Source of the DNA: an uncultured Spirochaetaceae bacterium
GTDB taxonomy: Bacteria > Spirochaetota > Spirochaetia > Sphaerochaetales > Sphaerochaetaceae
Reading direction: 5' to 3'
Assembly (NCBI GenBank): GCA_944389115.1
Contig: CALXLE010000099.1
Span: forward strand, 1-64,000
Length of the DNA: 64,000 nt
This document shows, piece by piece, positions 9,076-17,906 of this stretch (position 1 is the first letter of the stretch; the number at the start of each line of letters is the position of its first letter). The position numbers and the translations under genes are program-made. The notes below the pieces were generated by a model. It did no database searches. It was not told where the DNA came from and saw only the letters and a program-made list of their open reading frames with translations.

Positions 9076-9538
9076 CATCCTGCTGCTTCTTCGCCTCTGC
9101 CCTGAGGCGGAGGACCTTGTTGACAGCGTCCTCTATCTCCGAGACGAGGAACGGATCATACCTGTTCTCGGCTGTGGTAAGGAGCATTATCACATCGGAG
9201 CCCGCATCATGCTGGGCTTTCTCGATCTCCTTGTCGATTGCCTCCGCCGCAGGGGAATCAGCGCTCTTCACGCCTTCCATTGACATGCGCATGCTCTTGT
9301 ATAGCCTGATGATCATGTTCATCATCATCTGGTTCTCGAAGAAGCGGTAATCCATATCCTGATGGAGCGCATCAAGGAAAAGGAGCGCCTGTCTGAGCGT
9401 CGTCGGCTTCTCCTCGGCGAGACGCATGCGGCAGTACTGGCTGAGGGAGATACCCTCCGCTTTCGCCATCTTCGACACCGCCTGGTATTCATCTTCAGAA
9501 AGCCTTATGCTTATGCATCTGTCACTCATTCCCGACAT
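9068..9538 (-). CDS. Ribbon-helix-helix relaxosome accessory protein (MobC-like)
   Basis: 156 aa from ATG 9538, or 153 aa from ATG 9529; the second overlaps the stop of the preceding small gene and may be the coupled start. The N-terminus CISIRLSEDEYQAVSKMAKAEG followed by SLSQYCRMRL fits a CopG/MobC-type ribbon-helix-helix (beta strand, two helices). The remainder is helical and charged, ending in a lysine/glutamine-rich tail. In mobilisation systems such proteins bind oriT and help the relaxase load. As the last gene of the relaxase-virD4 operon it is probably the oriT-binding partner; no oriT could be assigned. Confidence 0.72.
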   Translation of the reverse strand: MSGMSDRCISIRLSEDEYQAVSKMAKAEGISLSQYCRMRLAEEKPTTLRQALLFLDALHQDMDYRFFENQMMMNMIIRLYKSMRMSMEGVKSADSPAAEAIDKEIEKAQHDAGSDVIMLLTTAENRYDPFLVSEIEDAVNKVLRLRAEAKKQQDEQ

Positions 9539-9701
9539 CCTCCTCTATCGTGGCCCTGACATATTCAGCCACGGACCTGTTCTCCTGCTGCGCCTTGTCG
9601 ACGATGCACTTGTATGTACCGTCCTTGACGCGGAAGGCAATGTTCCTCGTAAGCTTGTCCTCCTGCCTCTTCCGGGGACGGCTCCGCCAGTTCTCATCCA
9701 T
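9522..9701 (-). CDS. Small ribbon-helix-helix protein (59 aa)
   Basis: The frame opens with an ATG whose A is the last base of the virD4 stop codon (TGATG overlap) and ends by overlapping the next gene (ATGAGTGA). Residues about 16-55 read as a strand (LTRNIAFRVKDGTY) and two helices (CIVDKAQQENRS, AEYVRATIEED), the ribbon-helix-helix pattern. The lysine/arginine-rich start suits DNA binding. It is probably a second relaxosome or autoregulatory protein. The perfect coupling on both sides supports it as a real gene despite its size. Confidence 0.7.
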   Translation of the reverse strand: MDENWRSRPRKRQEDKLTRNIAFRVKDGTYKCIVDKAQQENRSVAEYVRATIEEDVGNE

Positions 9702-12112
9702 CAGCGGTCTCCTTCGGGGCTATCCATGAACCAGCCAGCGATATCGTCGATGTCATACTCGGCAAGGTGCGATGCATCCCCGAGAGAATCGATGGCAGCC
9801 TCTTCAGCGGCGTCCTCATCCGGATCGTCTGTGCTGTCATTGATATAGTCATCAGACCGCCCGATGATCGGGTCGCCGGCATCCTTCCTCTTCTCTTCAT
9901 CCTTTCCGCTCTCGACCTCTGCTGTGTAATCGCCGTCATGGAGCTTCGCGGCGCCTTTGAGCGCGTGCCAGCCCTCGTTGTCCACGCCTTCGTTCACTCC
10001 ATCATGGATTGCTTCCGGATGCGGATAGTTGTCGTTTATATCAGGCGGAGGAAGAGTCCTTCCATCCTTATCCTTATAGAGCCTCGTGAAGCGCGGATCC
10101 ATGTAATACCTGATCTTCTTCGCCTTATACGGATGCTCTCCGGAAGAGATGATGATGCACTCGTTATCATCCATCGTCCTTATCTCCTCCGCGGTCATGA
10201 GCGATCTGCCGACCTCTGAGACCGAGATATTCGCATTGGGCTTGGATATGAGATCCACGTTGCCCGAATACCCGGTCGACTTATGCTGCTTGGTAGCCTG
10301 TCCGAGTATCCTCTCTATCTTCTGGCATGTGCTGTCATCATTGACGCGGAGGATCACCTGATACGCGAAGTTGTCGGTGAATATCGACTCCGACTGGTAC
10401 AGGACCTTGAGCTGGTCATACGACTGTATCGCGACGGCGCAGAGGACGCCGTAGCCCGCGGAAAGCGCGAGCGCCTTCTCGACGATATCCATCTTCCCGA
10501 GCTGCCTGAACTCATCGAAGATCAGGAGGAGCCTGTATGGCCGCTTCGAATCAAGGTCCCTTGTGAGGAGCGTGATCGCCTGCTCATAGAATATCTTGAT
10601 AAGCGGGACAAGGCGCTGGATGGACGAGAGGGATACGCAGAGATACAGCGATAGCGGTGCCCTGTTGCCCTTCTCGTCAACGATGCCATGGACGAAGTCC
10701 TCCATCGTGAAATCCGAGCGGTCAGTTATTGCCTGGACATTCGGATCTGATATGACATTGAAATGCGATGTCATCGTGGAGAGCGTCGAGGAAAGCTGCT
10801 TGTCCTCGCATTCGCTGAAATAGACAAGATCCTTCTCTATCTCCCTTAGCGTCGCGACATCATCATCCGAAAGATATCCTTCGGAGCGCTTCTTCAGCTC
10901 GCGCTCCCTCCTGCTGATATCATTGAGCCTCTTCTCCACGGATACCGGGACGGAATCCCTGTCATATCCCCTGGCAGCCTTCTCCGCCTCCGCCTTCTCT
11001 TCCTCCAGCTTATCCCATTCATCGCGGATCTCCTCAGGATACTGCCCTGTCCTGATATACTGCTGGATGCGCTTGACGTAGTACTTCAGGTACCTCTTGA
11101 CCATAAGGAGGCCCTGATCCTCCTCGGTCTCAACAGCATCCTCAAGGACCTGGTAGTTCGAGAATATCGATGCGATCTGGGCGAAGTTCTTATGCTCGGG
11201 TGGCTCGCAGTATATGACGTATCCGCAGACAGCGGAGAAGAGCTTCCTCGCCTCGTTGTCCCAGAAAGGCTCCTTCGACTGCTCGTTGTTCGGGATGAGG
11301 ATATACGCAAGGTTCTGTATATCCGGTATTGCCTGCTTTCCTCTCCTTATCGCGAGAAGGGGATTGTAGTGTATCGACTCATCAGGCTTTTCCGGCCTGA
11401 ACTGGAATGTATATGAGAACCGTGCCCTGCAGGATGCGGAGATCTCCCAGGACTCGGCCTTCGGGTCGAGTATGATAAGCGATTCCGGCCACTGGAAAGT
11501 CGTAGGGATGAGGACTGAGACACCCTTTCCGGAACGCGTTGATCCGACAACGAGCGTATGCGCGTTCTTGCTCTGGGTTATGAGGTCGCCAGGCTTCTCG
11601 AACCTGTACTCAGTCTCCTTCCTGTCCCATTTCTCAAGCCTTGCCTTGTAATCAGGGCGGCTCTCCCCCTTCTTCCGCTTCGGCTTCCTTATCCGCACCT
11701 TCCTGTAGACCGCATCGAATGTCTGCCCAAGGACAAGCCCCTGCTTCTTCAGGAGCCCCGCGGATCTCAGGTCGTTCTTCGTTGCCCACTTGGATGAGCC
11801 ATGGAGGGTTGTCTTCCGGTTCGCGAATAGGCGGAATATGCGGGATGTCGTAAGGGAAAGGACCAGCCATATGAACGCGGAGAGAGCGACCATGGCAACG
11901 CATTCCCACGAAGATCCCTCGAATGCCCTTATGCCCTCTTCCATCACATAGACGAATGTCTCCCCGGGCGAGAAGAGCCATATCCGGAAACTCCCTATGG
12001 ATACTATCCTTATCGTCTCCGGGATCATATAGTAATTCCAGCCGCAGAGGCATATGAGCACGGCTATGCCCAGATACATAAGCGGCAGCAGTATCCTCAG
12101 CGCTATAAGCAT
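9701..12112 (-). CDS. virD4: VirD4/TraG type IV coupling protein
   Basis: 803 aa. The coupling protein is the inner-membrane ATPase that hands the relaxase-DNA complex to the channel. Two membrane helices (about residues 5-28 and 70-92) precede the TraG signature HGSSKWATKNDL. Walker A is GSTRSGKG (190-197), followed by IILDPKAESWE, and Walker B lies in LLLIFDEFRQLGKM. Residues about 345-425 form a charged insertion rich in E, K and R, longer than in typical TraG and possibly a coiled coil. The acidic C-terminal tail (DDYINDSTDDPDEDAAEEAA) may recruit substrates with basic tails (inference). A GGAGGGAAGG ribosome site precedes the ATG, nine bases after the relaxase stop. Confidence 0.95.
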   Translation of the reverse strand: MLIALRILLPLMYLGIAVLICLCGWNYYMIPETIRIVSIGSFRIWLFSPGETFVYVMEEGIRAFEGSSWECVAMVALSAFIWLVLSLTTSRIFRLFANRKTTLHGSSKWATKNDLRSAGLLKKQGLVLGQTFDAVYRKVRIRKPKRKKGESRPDYKARLEKWDRKETEYRFEKPGDLITQSKNAHTLVVGSTRSGKGVSVLIPTTFQWPESLIILDPKAESWEISASCRARFSYTFQFRPEKPDESIHYNPLLAIRRGKQAIPDIQNLAYILIPNNEQSKEPFWDNEARKLFSAVCGYVIYCEPPEHKNFAQIASIFSNYQVLEDAVETEEDQGLLMVKRYLKYYVKRIQQYIRTGQYPEEIRDEWDKLEEEKAEAEKAARGYDRDSVPVSVEKRLNDISRRERELKKRSEGYLSDDDVATLREIEKDLVYFSECEDKQLSSTLSTMTSHFNVISDPNVQAITDRSDFTMEDFVHGIVDEKGNRAPLSLYLCVSLSSIQRLVPLIKIFYEQAITLLTRDLDSKRPYRLLLIFDEFRQLGKMDIVEKALALSAGYGVLCAVAIQSYDQLKVLYQSESIFTDNFAYQVILRVNDDSTCQKIERILGQATKQHKSTGYSGNVDLISKPNANISVSEVGRSLMTAEEIRTMDDNECIIISSGEHPYKAKKIRYYMDPRFTRLYKDKDGRTLPPPDINDNYPHPEAIHDGVNEGVDNEGWHALKGAAKLHDGDYTAEVESGKDEEKRKDAGDPIIGRSDDYINDSTDDPDEDAAEEAAIDSLGDASHLAEYDIDDIAGWFMDSPEGDR

Positions 12113-12121
12113 CCTTCCCTC

Positions 12122-13624
12122 CTAATCCCTTGCCTTCTTCCTCAGGTTCTGCCATGTCAGCAGCTTCGGAACCTTCCCGTCCTTGAGGAAGCCGACCTTC
12201 GCGAACTGCCCATCGATGGCACTGCGGTCAAGCTCTGCAGGGATCTCATCCTCCAGCACATGGAGCTTCCCTTTCTCGTCCACGATGCTGAAGATATATG
12301 AATCCGGATCCTCATCAGAGATCCGGTGGCTGACGATGCGCCCTGAATACGGGACGAAATCATCACCCGTTCCTTCCACGACGACCTTGTCAGCATCGTC
12401 CATGTCTATTCCTGCCCGCTCCATCTTCAGATGCTTCTGGAGCTCGGCATCCCAGTCCTTGTCAAGCCACCATCCGTGGATTGCGCTGTCATATCTGACC
12501 CTGCCACCGGAATGCCTGCCGAGGTATGTGAGGCGGCGCCTGAGGATGTTCCTCATCTCCTTATCGCGCTTCTTCATATCCTCGAAGGTTATGCAGTACC
12601 TGTCTCCCTCCCTGTGGTTGAGGATATGTATCTGATGGTCGATATAGGAATAGGACCTGTTCTCCACGAGCTTCCTGGATATCTCCATGGCTTCCTCGAC
12701 GGACCGTTCCCCCATGAAATCGGTGAGTATGCGTCCAGCATCCCTGAAGGCCTTCTGCTTCCTGACATAATCCCTGCTGAAGCGGAGATAGCCGTTTCTT
12801 CCTGCCCTTGCGCCCTTCTCCATAGGAACCCGGGAAACAAGGATATGGACATGCGGATGCTCTGTGTTGTAATGGTTCGCGGCGAACCACAGGGACGTTG
12901 AACTGCCGATAGCCGGGAAGAATGAATCCTTCATGAAGCGGCATGCAAGCTCCGAGAGGTCGACATTGCTGTCCTCGGGAGAGAGGATGATGCGGAATAC
13001 GGGCTTGTCCCCGAGCCTGTCGATCACCCTCTCGTTCCTGATGAATACCTTCTCGCCCTTGCTGTTGTATGTATATACAGCCTGGTCCCTGACAGCTTCC
13101 TCATAATATGGCTTCGGCCTGATCGCGGCCTCTTCCCTCGAGATATAGGCAACCTTTGCCGCGTTGCTTCTGGCGGTATCAGGCCCGGATCTGTCCGAAT
13201 AGGTTATCTTCACAAGGCATCTTCTCTGTCCGCCGGAGATAGCCTTCTTCAGATGCGCTGCTGTGGAACGCTTTGCTGTCCTCGATGCATGCGGAGAGCT
13301 GCCAGCGGCAGGAGCAGAAGCCCCGCGGCGCTTCCCGCCCGGCCTTCTGATGCCCGAGAGCTCGGCCTGTCTTGAGAGCGGTCTTGCCGGATTGCTGGCA
13401 CCGCCTGAATGCCCGTAGTATGATGCGTTCTTCCGGCTTCTGTCCGGCTGCTTCGAATGAAGCCCCGCCTTGAAGCCATACGAGACAAGCCAGAAGTCCT
13501 CCGCGCCTCTCCTTATCGGGCGGCGTGAGGATATGTGGCCATCGAGCTCCCCGGACATATCAAGCGATATATCGCGTCCCTTGTAATGGACATCGAGAGG
13601 CCTTACAAGCGAGAGTGTCCTCAT
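12122..13624 (-). CDS. MobA/VirD2-type relaxase
   Basis: 500 aa. It nicks oriT and pilots the strand through the T4SS. The metal-binding histidine cluster is HYNTEHPHVH (residues 251-260), the 3H motif of VirD2/RP4 TraI-type relaxases. The likely nucleophile is Tyr160 in AAKVAYISREE, by analogy with this subgroup. A 130-residue basic, low-complexity N-terminal extension (rich in R, S, G, A) precedes the nuclease domain and is unusual; it may bind DNA. The C-terminus is a beta-rich region that may contact DNA or the coupling protein, ending in a basic NLRKKARD. The start overlaps the virB4 stop (ATGA). Confidence 0.88.
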   Translation of the reverse strand: MRTLSLVRPLDVHYKGRDISLDMSGELDGHISSRRPIRRGAEDFWLVSYGFKAGLHSKQPDRSRKNASYYGHSGGASNPARPLSRQAELSGIRRPGGKRRGASAPAAGSSPHASRTAKRSTAAHLKKAISGGQRRCLVKITYSDRSGPDTARSNAAKVAYISREEAAIRPKPYYEEAVRDQAVYTYNSKGEKVFIRNERVIDRLGDKPVFRIILSPEDSNVDLSELACRFMKDSFFPAIGSSTSLWFAANHYNTEHPHVHILVSRVPMEKGARAGRNGYLRFSRDYVRKQKAFRDAGRILTDFMGERSVEEAMEISRKLVENRSYSYIDHQIHILNHREGDRYCITFEDMKKRDKEMRNILRRRLTYLGRHSGGRVRYDSAIHGWWLDKDWDAELQKHLKMERAGIDMDDADKVVVEGTGDDFVPYSGRIVSHRISDEDPDSYIFSIVDEKGKLHVLEDEIPAELDRSAIDGQFAKVGFLKDGKVPKLLTWQNLRKKARD

Positions 13625-15951
13625 CGGCCATCCCTCGCGATCCTCTCGAGCTGATAGCCATCAAGGTCGAATCTTACAAGGGCAGAGCCCTCTTCCTGCT
13701 TTATGAAATACTCGCTCTTCCTCTCAGCGTTGCCGATGACGGTTATCTCATCATCAGAACATCCCATCTTCCTGTAGAGCTCCTTTATCGCCTCTGAGCC
13801 GCCTTCCCTCACGGTGCTGTTCGGGAGGAATATCTCCGTATGGCACGATGTCAGGAACTCCTCGAAATCATCGATATCGCTTATGTTCTGGAGTGCGAAG
13901 ATGACGAATACGTTCTTCTTCCTGAGCGTCTTCAGCCATTCCTTGATCTTCCTGCGGAACACTGGATGCGAAAGAAATTTCCAGGCCTCGTCGAGGATCA
14001 ACAGGGACGGCTTCGGATCGGCATCGAAGAGCTCATCCATACGGTCGAACATGAACTGCAGCGCCGGGAGCACCGCCTCATTGCCGAGGTTCATCAGAGG
14101 CCCCATCTCTATCATGGTCTTCCTCCTGAACGAATCCTTGTTGAACTCATCCGTCTCGCCTCCGAAGAGCTTCGAGAGATCGCTGTCATCGAGGATCTTC
14201 TGGAGCGCGGGGAGCGCGAGAGACATCGGGTTATAGCCCCTGAGGCGCTGGGTGAAGCGCTCAACCGTAGGCGGAAGCGACTCATCCCATTCACGGCAGA
14301 CAGCCATGAGCTCCTCGGAGATATCCGGGGTAAGCGTTATGTTCGATGAGATTATGACGGTCTCAAGCCAGTTCACTGCCTGCGACGGCTTCGTCATTAT
14401 GCGCGAAAGCGGCATGAAGGAGAGCCTGCTGCCCTCGGCTGTGGGGATATACACTGCTCCGCCTGTTCTCTCACAGAGATTCCGGAAGGACATATCCTTA
14501 TCGAAGAGTATCACGCGGGAATCCGGGTATCTCGCCCACTGGGATGCAAGGAACGCGAGGAGTATGGACTTGCCGGAGCCCGTGGCACCGACTATGACCG
14601 TATGCCCGACATCGTCCTTCGGACCATTGAGATTCAGGAAATACAGCTCATTCGTGATGAGCTTACCTATCGCATGGGGCCAGCCCACGCCGGAGATGCT
14701 CTTCAGGAAGTGGTTTATATTGCTTCCATGATACATGTCCGTAAATGGTATGATATGTGAGATATTCGATGCCGTAACCCAGGGTTTCCTGCGGTTGGAA
14801 AGGCTGTCTCCCGGAAGCGATGACTTCCATGCCGGGAAGTTCGACGTGCTGTCCTCCGTGATGGCATCGAATCCTACGGAGCTTATGACCCTCTTCGTGA
14901 TCGCGACCATATCCTTCAGACGCTCAATATCCTCATCCATGAGGATGACCGTGCTTGTAAGCTCACCGATCGTCTCGCCTGTCGTAAGGTCATACATCAC
15001 CTGCTGCATGTCCTCGACATCCGTTTCGGCCTGCGCCTCGACGACACCGGAATCCTTGCCGGTGGATGTCTCATAGAACACTGTCTTCCAGCTCTTCATG
15101 CCGGAGCGGTAGGCCTGCTGCATCTTCTTAGCCTCGGCCTGGGACTCGAAGTTGTTCCTTGGTATCCACCTTGTGACCCATCTGAAGCAGAACGGGAGCG
15201 CGAGAAGGCCGACGAGAATGTTCGGATATGTCCTTGACGGGAATGAGTTGATTGTCAGGGCCTGGAGATACTTGTCTCCATAGACCATGGGCTGGCCCTT
15301 CTGCATGAACTTCGTTGAAAGGTAATCCGAGAGGTTCCCCATCCCGTTCTCAGGGCACTGGTATTCCGCGAGATCCGTACCTGTCATGTACTTGAGGAAG
15401 TCCATGATGCTGCAAGGCCCCTCTCCATCGCATGTAAGGGCGATCGGGCGCGCGTTGATCGTACGGAGCGTCGACTCGAAGTTTATGAATACATTCTCCG
15501 CGTGCTTCCTCGACTTTTCCGTTATGCCTGTCGATTCGAGCTTGACCTCGCACTTGCACACGGCGAAGTTGCGGTTGAGCATATTCCGGCTAGAATCGCT
15601 GAATATGTCATTGCGGTGGAGCTCTATCTCCAGATCCGCATCATGCATGTTGTCCGCGCCGGATATCACAGGATCGACGACGACTGTCATAGGGATCCTT
15701 TCCATGACGAACCAGTAGGCGATCTTCGTCACCTTCTGGTCATCCTCATGCTGCTGGAACGTACGGGCTATCCTGTCCGATATCTCATCACAGCTGACCG
15801 TATCCATGGCGGAATCCGGGTACTGGACATACCAGACCTTCATGAGGCCCCAGTCCTTGGTGAGCACAGTCCCGTCTGGATTGAGCTCCTGATACGGAAG
15901 CGCGTCCGCGACCCTTTCGCGTGGCTTCCCATGCCTGCCGAATAGACCCAT
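13621..15951 (-). CDS. virB4: VirB4/TrbE conjugation ATPase
   Basis: 776 aa from ATG 15951, chosen for AGGAG nine bases upstream; an in-frame TTG lies 18 bases earlier. VirB4 is the largest T4SS ATPase, located at the inner membrane and needed for pilus biogenesis and transport. Walker A is GATGSGKS (about 455-462); Walker B is LLILDEAWKFL near 665, followed by the family's VFRRKIKEWLKTLRKKN and IFALQN. The N-terminal CagE/TrbE-like part runs through about residue 400. It directly follows virB3 and its stop overlaps the relaxase start. Confidence 0.95.
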   Translation of the reverse strand: MGLFGRHGKPRERVADALPYQELNPDGTVLTKDWGLMKVWYVQYPDSAMDTVSCDEISDRIARTFQQHEDDQKVTKIAYWFVMERIPMTVVVDPVISGADNMHDADLEIELHRNDIFSDSSRNMLNRNFAVCKCEVKLESTGITEKSRKHAENVFINFESTLRTINARPIALTCDGEGPCSIMDFLKYMTGTDLAEYQCPENGMGNLSDYLSTKFMQKGQPMVYGDKYLQALTINSFPSRTYPNILVGLLALPFCFRWVTRWIPRNNFESQAEAKKMQQAYRSGMKSWKTVFYETSTGKDSGVVEAQAETDVEDMQQVMYDLTTGETIGELTSTVILMDEDIERLKDMVAITKRVISSVGFDAITEDSTSNFPAWKSSLPGDSLSNRRKPWVTASNISHIIPFTDMYHGSNINHFLKSISGVGWPHAIGKLITNELYFLNLNGPKDDVGHTVIVGATGSGKSILLAFLASQWARYPDSRVILFDKDMSFRNLCERTGGAVYIPTAEGSRLSFMPLSRIMTKPSQAVNWLETVIISSNITLTPDISEELMAVCREWDESLPPTVERFTQRLRGYNPMSLALPALQKILDDSDLSKLFGGETDEFNKDSFRRKTMIEMGPLMNLGNEAVLPALQFMFDRMDELFDADPKPSLLILDEAWKFLSHPVFRRKIKEWLKTLRKKNVFVIFALQNISDIDDFEEFLTSCHTEIFLPNSTVREGGSEAIKELYRKMGCSDDEITVIGNAERKSEYFIKQEEGSALVRFDLDGYQLERIARDGR

Positions 15952-16044
15952 TATGAATTCTCCTGTCAATCAGATAAGCCGGATGAACCGGCTATGCCCC
16001 GAGGCCGGTGTGCCGGCATCCGGGCATAGGGACCAGCCCCGGCC

Positions 16045-16290
16045 TCATGGCTCGAGATACTGGTCCTCCTTTATCGCGTCCATATAGTTCGCCAGCCAGT
16101 ACTCGTCTTTCCTGAACTTGTATCTGAGATACAGATGGACGATGACTCCCGGCACTATCAGCTCCCAGAGGAACCCCGTAAGCACGAATACCATGATCGG
16201 TATCAGGTAGCATGGAAGCACCAGGAGCGCTGGCGCTCCCATCTGGTGAAAGCTCTTCGTGAGTGCTCTCGCCAATCTTGATTCCCTCAT
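16045..16290 (-). CDS. virB3: VirB3/TrbD inner-membrane protein
   Basis: 81 aa. An AGGAGGGTGC ribosome site precedes the ATG. The protein has a short basic N-terminus, two adjacent hydrophobic helices (about residues 19-58) and a polar tail with RYKFRKDEYWLANYMDA, the usual VirB3 shape. VirB3 works with VirB4 at the inner membrane, and here it lies immediately upstream of virB4. Confidence 0.88.
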   Translation of the reverse strand: MRESRLARALTKSFHQMGAPALLVLPCYLIPIMVFVLTGFLWELIVPGVIVHLYLRYKFRKDEYWLANYMDAIKEDQYLEP

Positions 16291-16299
16291 GCACCCTCC

Positions 16300-16698
16300 T
16301 CAGAGAAGATATCCCCTGGCATAGCCGGAACCGGTCGATGCGCTCGTGATCCCGGTGATATGCATCAGGAGCAGCGAGAAGAACATCACGACGAACACAG
16401 TGATGAGGAACTTGATCACAGCCTTCTTGATATTCTCCATCTCGTGGTTTGACGTCAGATAGGCCCTGACTATGTCGAAGATGAACTTGCTCGCGACAAG
16501 TCCTCCCGCTGCTGCGGAGAGGACTATCGACTCAAAGAAGCTCAGAGGAAGGGCGAACGGATTCCTTGTAGGTGATCCATTTACATTGCGTGCATCGCCG
16601 AGCCCTGGAGCGGTCCCGGATCCATCGGCCGCCCACAGAGGAGCGGCAACGATGAAAAGGACAGCCAGGATGGCGAGTGTCTTACCAGCCTTCCCCAT
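16300..16698 (-). CDS. virB2: Second VirB2/TrbC-like pilin candidate
   Basis: 132 aa. The signal peptide ends near PLWA-AD, then two hydrophobic helices (about residues 53-77 and 92-117) are joined by a short charged turn (TSNHEMENIKKA), the standard VirB2 plan. It ends ARGYLL. An AGGAGG lies upstream of the ATG. It differs strongly from the other pilin copy, so the two are not recent duplicates. One may form the pilus and the other a membrane or channel form (inference). Confidence 0.78.
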   Translation of the reverse strand: MGKAGKTLAILAVLFIVAAPLWAADGSGTAPGLGDARNVNGSPTRNPFALPLSFFESIVLSAAAGGLVASKFIFDIVRAYLTSNHEMENIKKAVIKFLITVFVVMFFSLLLMHITGITSASTGSGYARGYLL

Positions 16699-16708
16699 AC
16701 CAGCCTCC

Positions 16709-17149
16709 TCAGAGGGAAGTCAGCGCTGTCTTAACAGCATAGCCTGCTGCCTTGAGGGCATCGAGGCTGACCGACTCTCCTGTGAGTCCCTCGAAGAACT
16801 GGCCTGTAGCGAGACCACCGCCTGCAGTATCCGATGCGGATGAGCCGAATACGAACTGCACGAGGACTACATAGAGAACGATGACGCCGACTGTGACGAC
16901 AAGGCCGATGATGGCCTTCTGGAGCCTCGTCGGATCCTGCTCGCGGTGCATCATGGCATTGACGACATCGATCACGAACTTGCAGGTGACGATGATGCCG
17001 GGGATGATACCTGTGCAGAGTATCATGATCTGCTTGATCGGATTGACCGACATGCTTCCCATTCCGTCTATTGTCGTGGATTCTGCGAAAACCGGCACTG
17101 CGATTGCCAGCAGCGCAGCCATAAGGATGATGAATCTCTTCTTATTCAT
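16709..17149 (-). CDS. virB2: VirB2/TrbC-like pilin
   Basis: 146 aa. It has a signal peptide (cleavage after PVFA likely), two membrane helices (IMILCTGIIPGIIVTCKFVI and AIIGLVVTVGVIVLYVVLV), a turn with MMHREQDPTRLQ, and a glycine/alanine-rich tail. VirB2-family proteins are the pilus subunits. The ATG overlaps the stop of traF, so peptidase and pilin are translationally coupled, as expected if TraF processes this pilin. Confidence 0.82.
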   Translation of the reverse strand: MNKKRFIILMAALLAIAVPVFAESTTIDGMGSMSVNPIKQIMILCTGIIPGIIVTCKFVIDVVNAMMHREQDPTRLQKAIIGLVVTVGVIVLYVVLVQFVFGSSASDTAGGGLATGQFFEGLTGESVSLDALKAAGYAVKTALTSL

Positions 17150-17559
17150 TCTGCATCTCCTATTGAAATCTGTGATTTATCAATTCCCGGAAACCGGGTG
17201 TTTTCCTCTTTCACAAGCACGGGCACAAGCTCGGCTTTTATGTATTCAGGGCCTACGAGCCCATAGAATGTCGAATCATATGAAAGCGGGGTGTCGCCCT
17301 GAAGCTCATAGAGCCCATCGGGAGAAACGGATGCTACGCGCTTCGCGAGATTCCCATCCGAATGCGTCCCGAGATACCCCCTGACCATAGGGGAATCCGC
17401 CTGGACTATATCGCCTTCGGCTATGTTCCAGGCCGGAAGCCTGAGATAGAAGCCGATGGGAAGGCTGTCGGTATAGTTATATGGGAAGAGAACGCCCAGA
17501 AAAGCCACCGCAAGCATCGTGGCAACCGCAAATGGAAGAACTGCTATCATCCGCATCAT
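17146..17559 (-). CDS. traF: TraF-type S26 signal peptidase (pilin maturation)
   Basis: 137 aa. One N-terminal membrane helix (about residues 4-24) is followed by the S26 catalytic serine in TDSLPIGFYLR and the general-base lysine in NLAKRVASV. The end FYGLVGPEYIKAELVPVL resembles the box E region of TraF. In RP4 the homologous TraF cuts and cyclises the TrbC pilin; a similar task is likely here given that the next two genes are pilins. ATG and stop overlaps on both sides place it firmly in the operon. Confidence 0.86.
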   Translation of the reverse strand: MMRMIAVLPFAVATMLAVAFLGVLFPYNYTDSLPIGFYLRLPAWNIAEGDIVQADSPMVRGYLGTHSDGNLAKRVASVSPDGLYELQGDTPLSYDSTFYGLVGPEYIKAELVPVLVKEENTRFPGIDKSQISIGDAE

Positions 17560-17906
17560 CTCTTTCCCTCCTTGCCGCTCCTTGCCTTCTCTGCCTGTTC
17601 CTTCAGATAGTCTTCCGGAAGCAATGAGAAATAGGAGATCTCCTCTCCTTCGCGGAGCCCTTCAACCCCAAGCGCGGAAAGACGCTCCATCGTCGTCCTC
17701 TGGATCATCGCCCTGCTTTCTGAGATCCTTCCATCACGGAGCGTCAGCCAGGCCATGCGGCGCTCAAGATCCGAAAGGCCTTTCCTCATATGAGCTTCCG
17801 TGTACGGCTGGCGGACAAACCCCGCCTTCACCGCAAGGAGCATCGCGGAGCATGCGCGCGGGTATACGGGTATCATCCTGCTGAGCTTCTCATCCCCTAT
17901 CGTCAT
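17556..17906 (-). CDS. Unknown protein (116 aa) in the conjugation operon
   Basis: The start is taken as the ATG at 17906, which overlaps the upstream stop (ATGA); the longer in-frame extension is antisense to a better supported gene. The protein is charged, predicted helical and without a membrane segment. It has a lysine/arginine-rich C-terminus (EQAEKARSGKEGKR). I do not recognise a family. Its place ahead of traF and the pilins suggests a regulatory or cytoplasmic assembly role. Confidence 0.65.
   Translation of the reverse strand: MTIGDEKLSRMIPVYPRACSAMLLAVKAGFVRQPYTEAHMRKGLSDLERRMAWLTLRDGRISESRAMIQRTTMERLSALGVEGLREGEEISYFSLLPEDYLKEQAEKARSGKEGKR

Noticed and set aside
15992-16294. A 100-aa minus-strand frame overlapping virB3
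   Set aside because: It is a shadow frame with no ribosome site; the 81-aa frame has AGGAGG and the virB3 membrane pattern.
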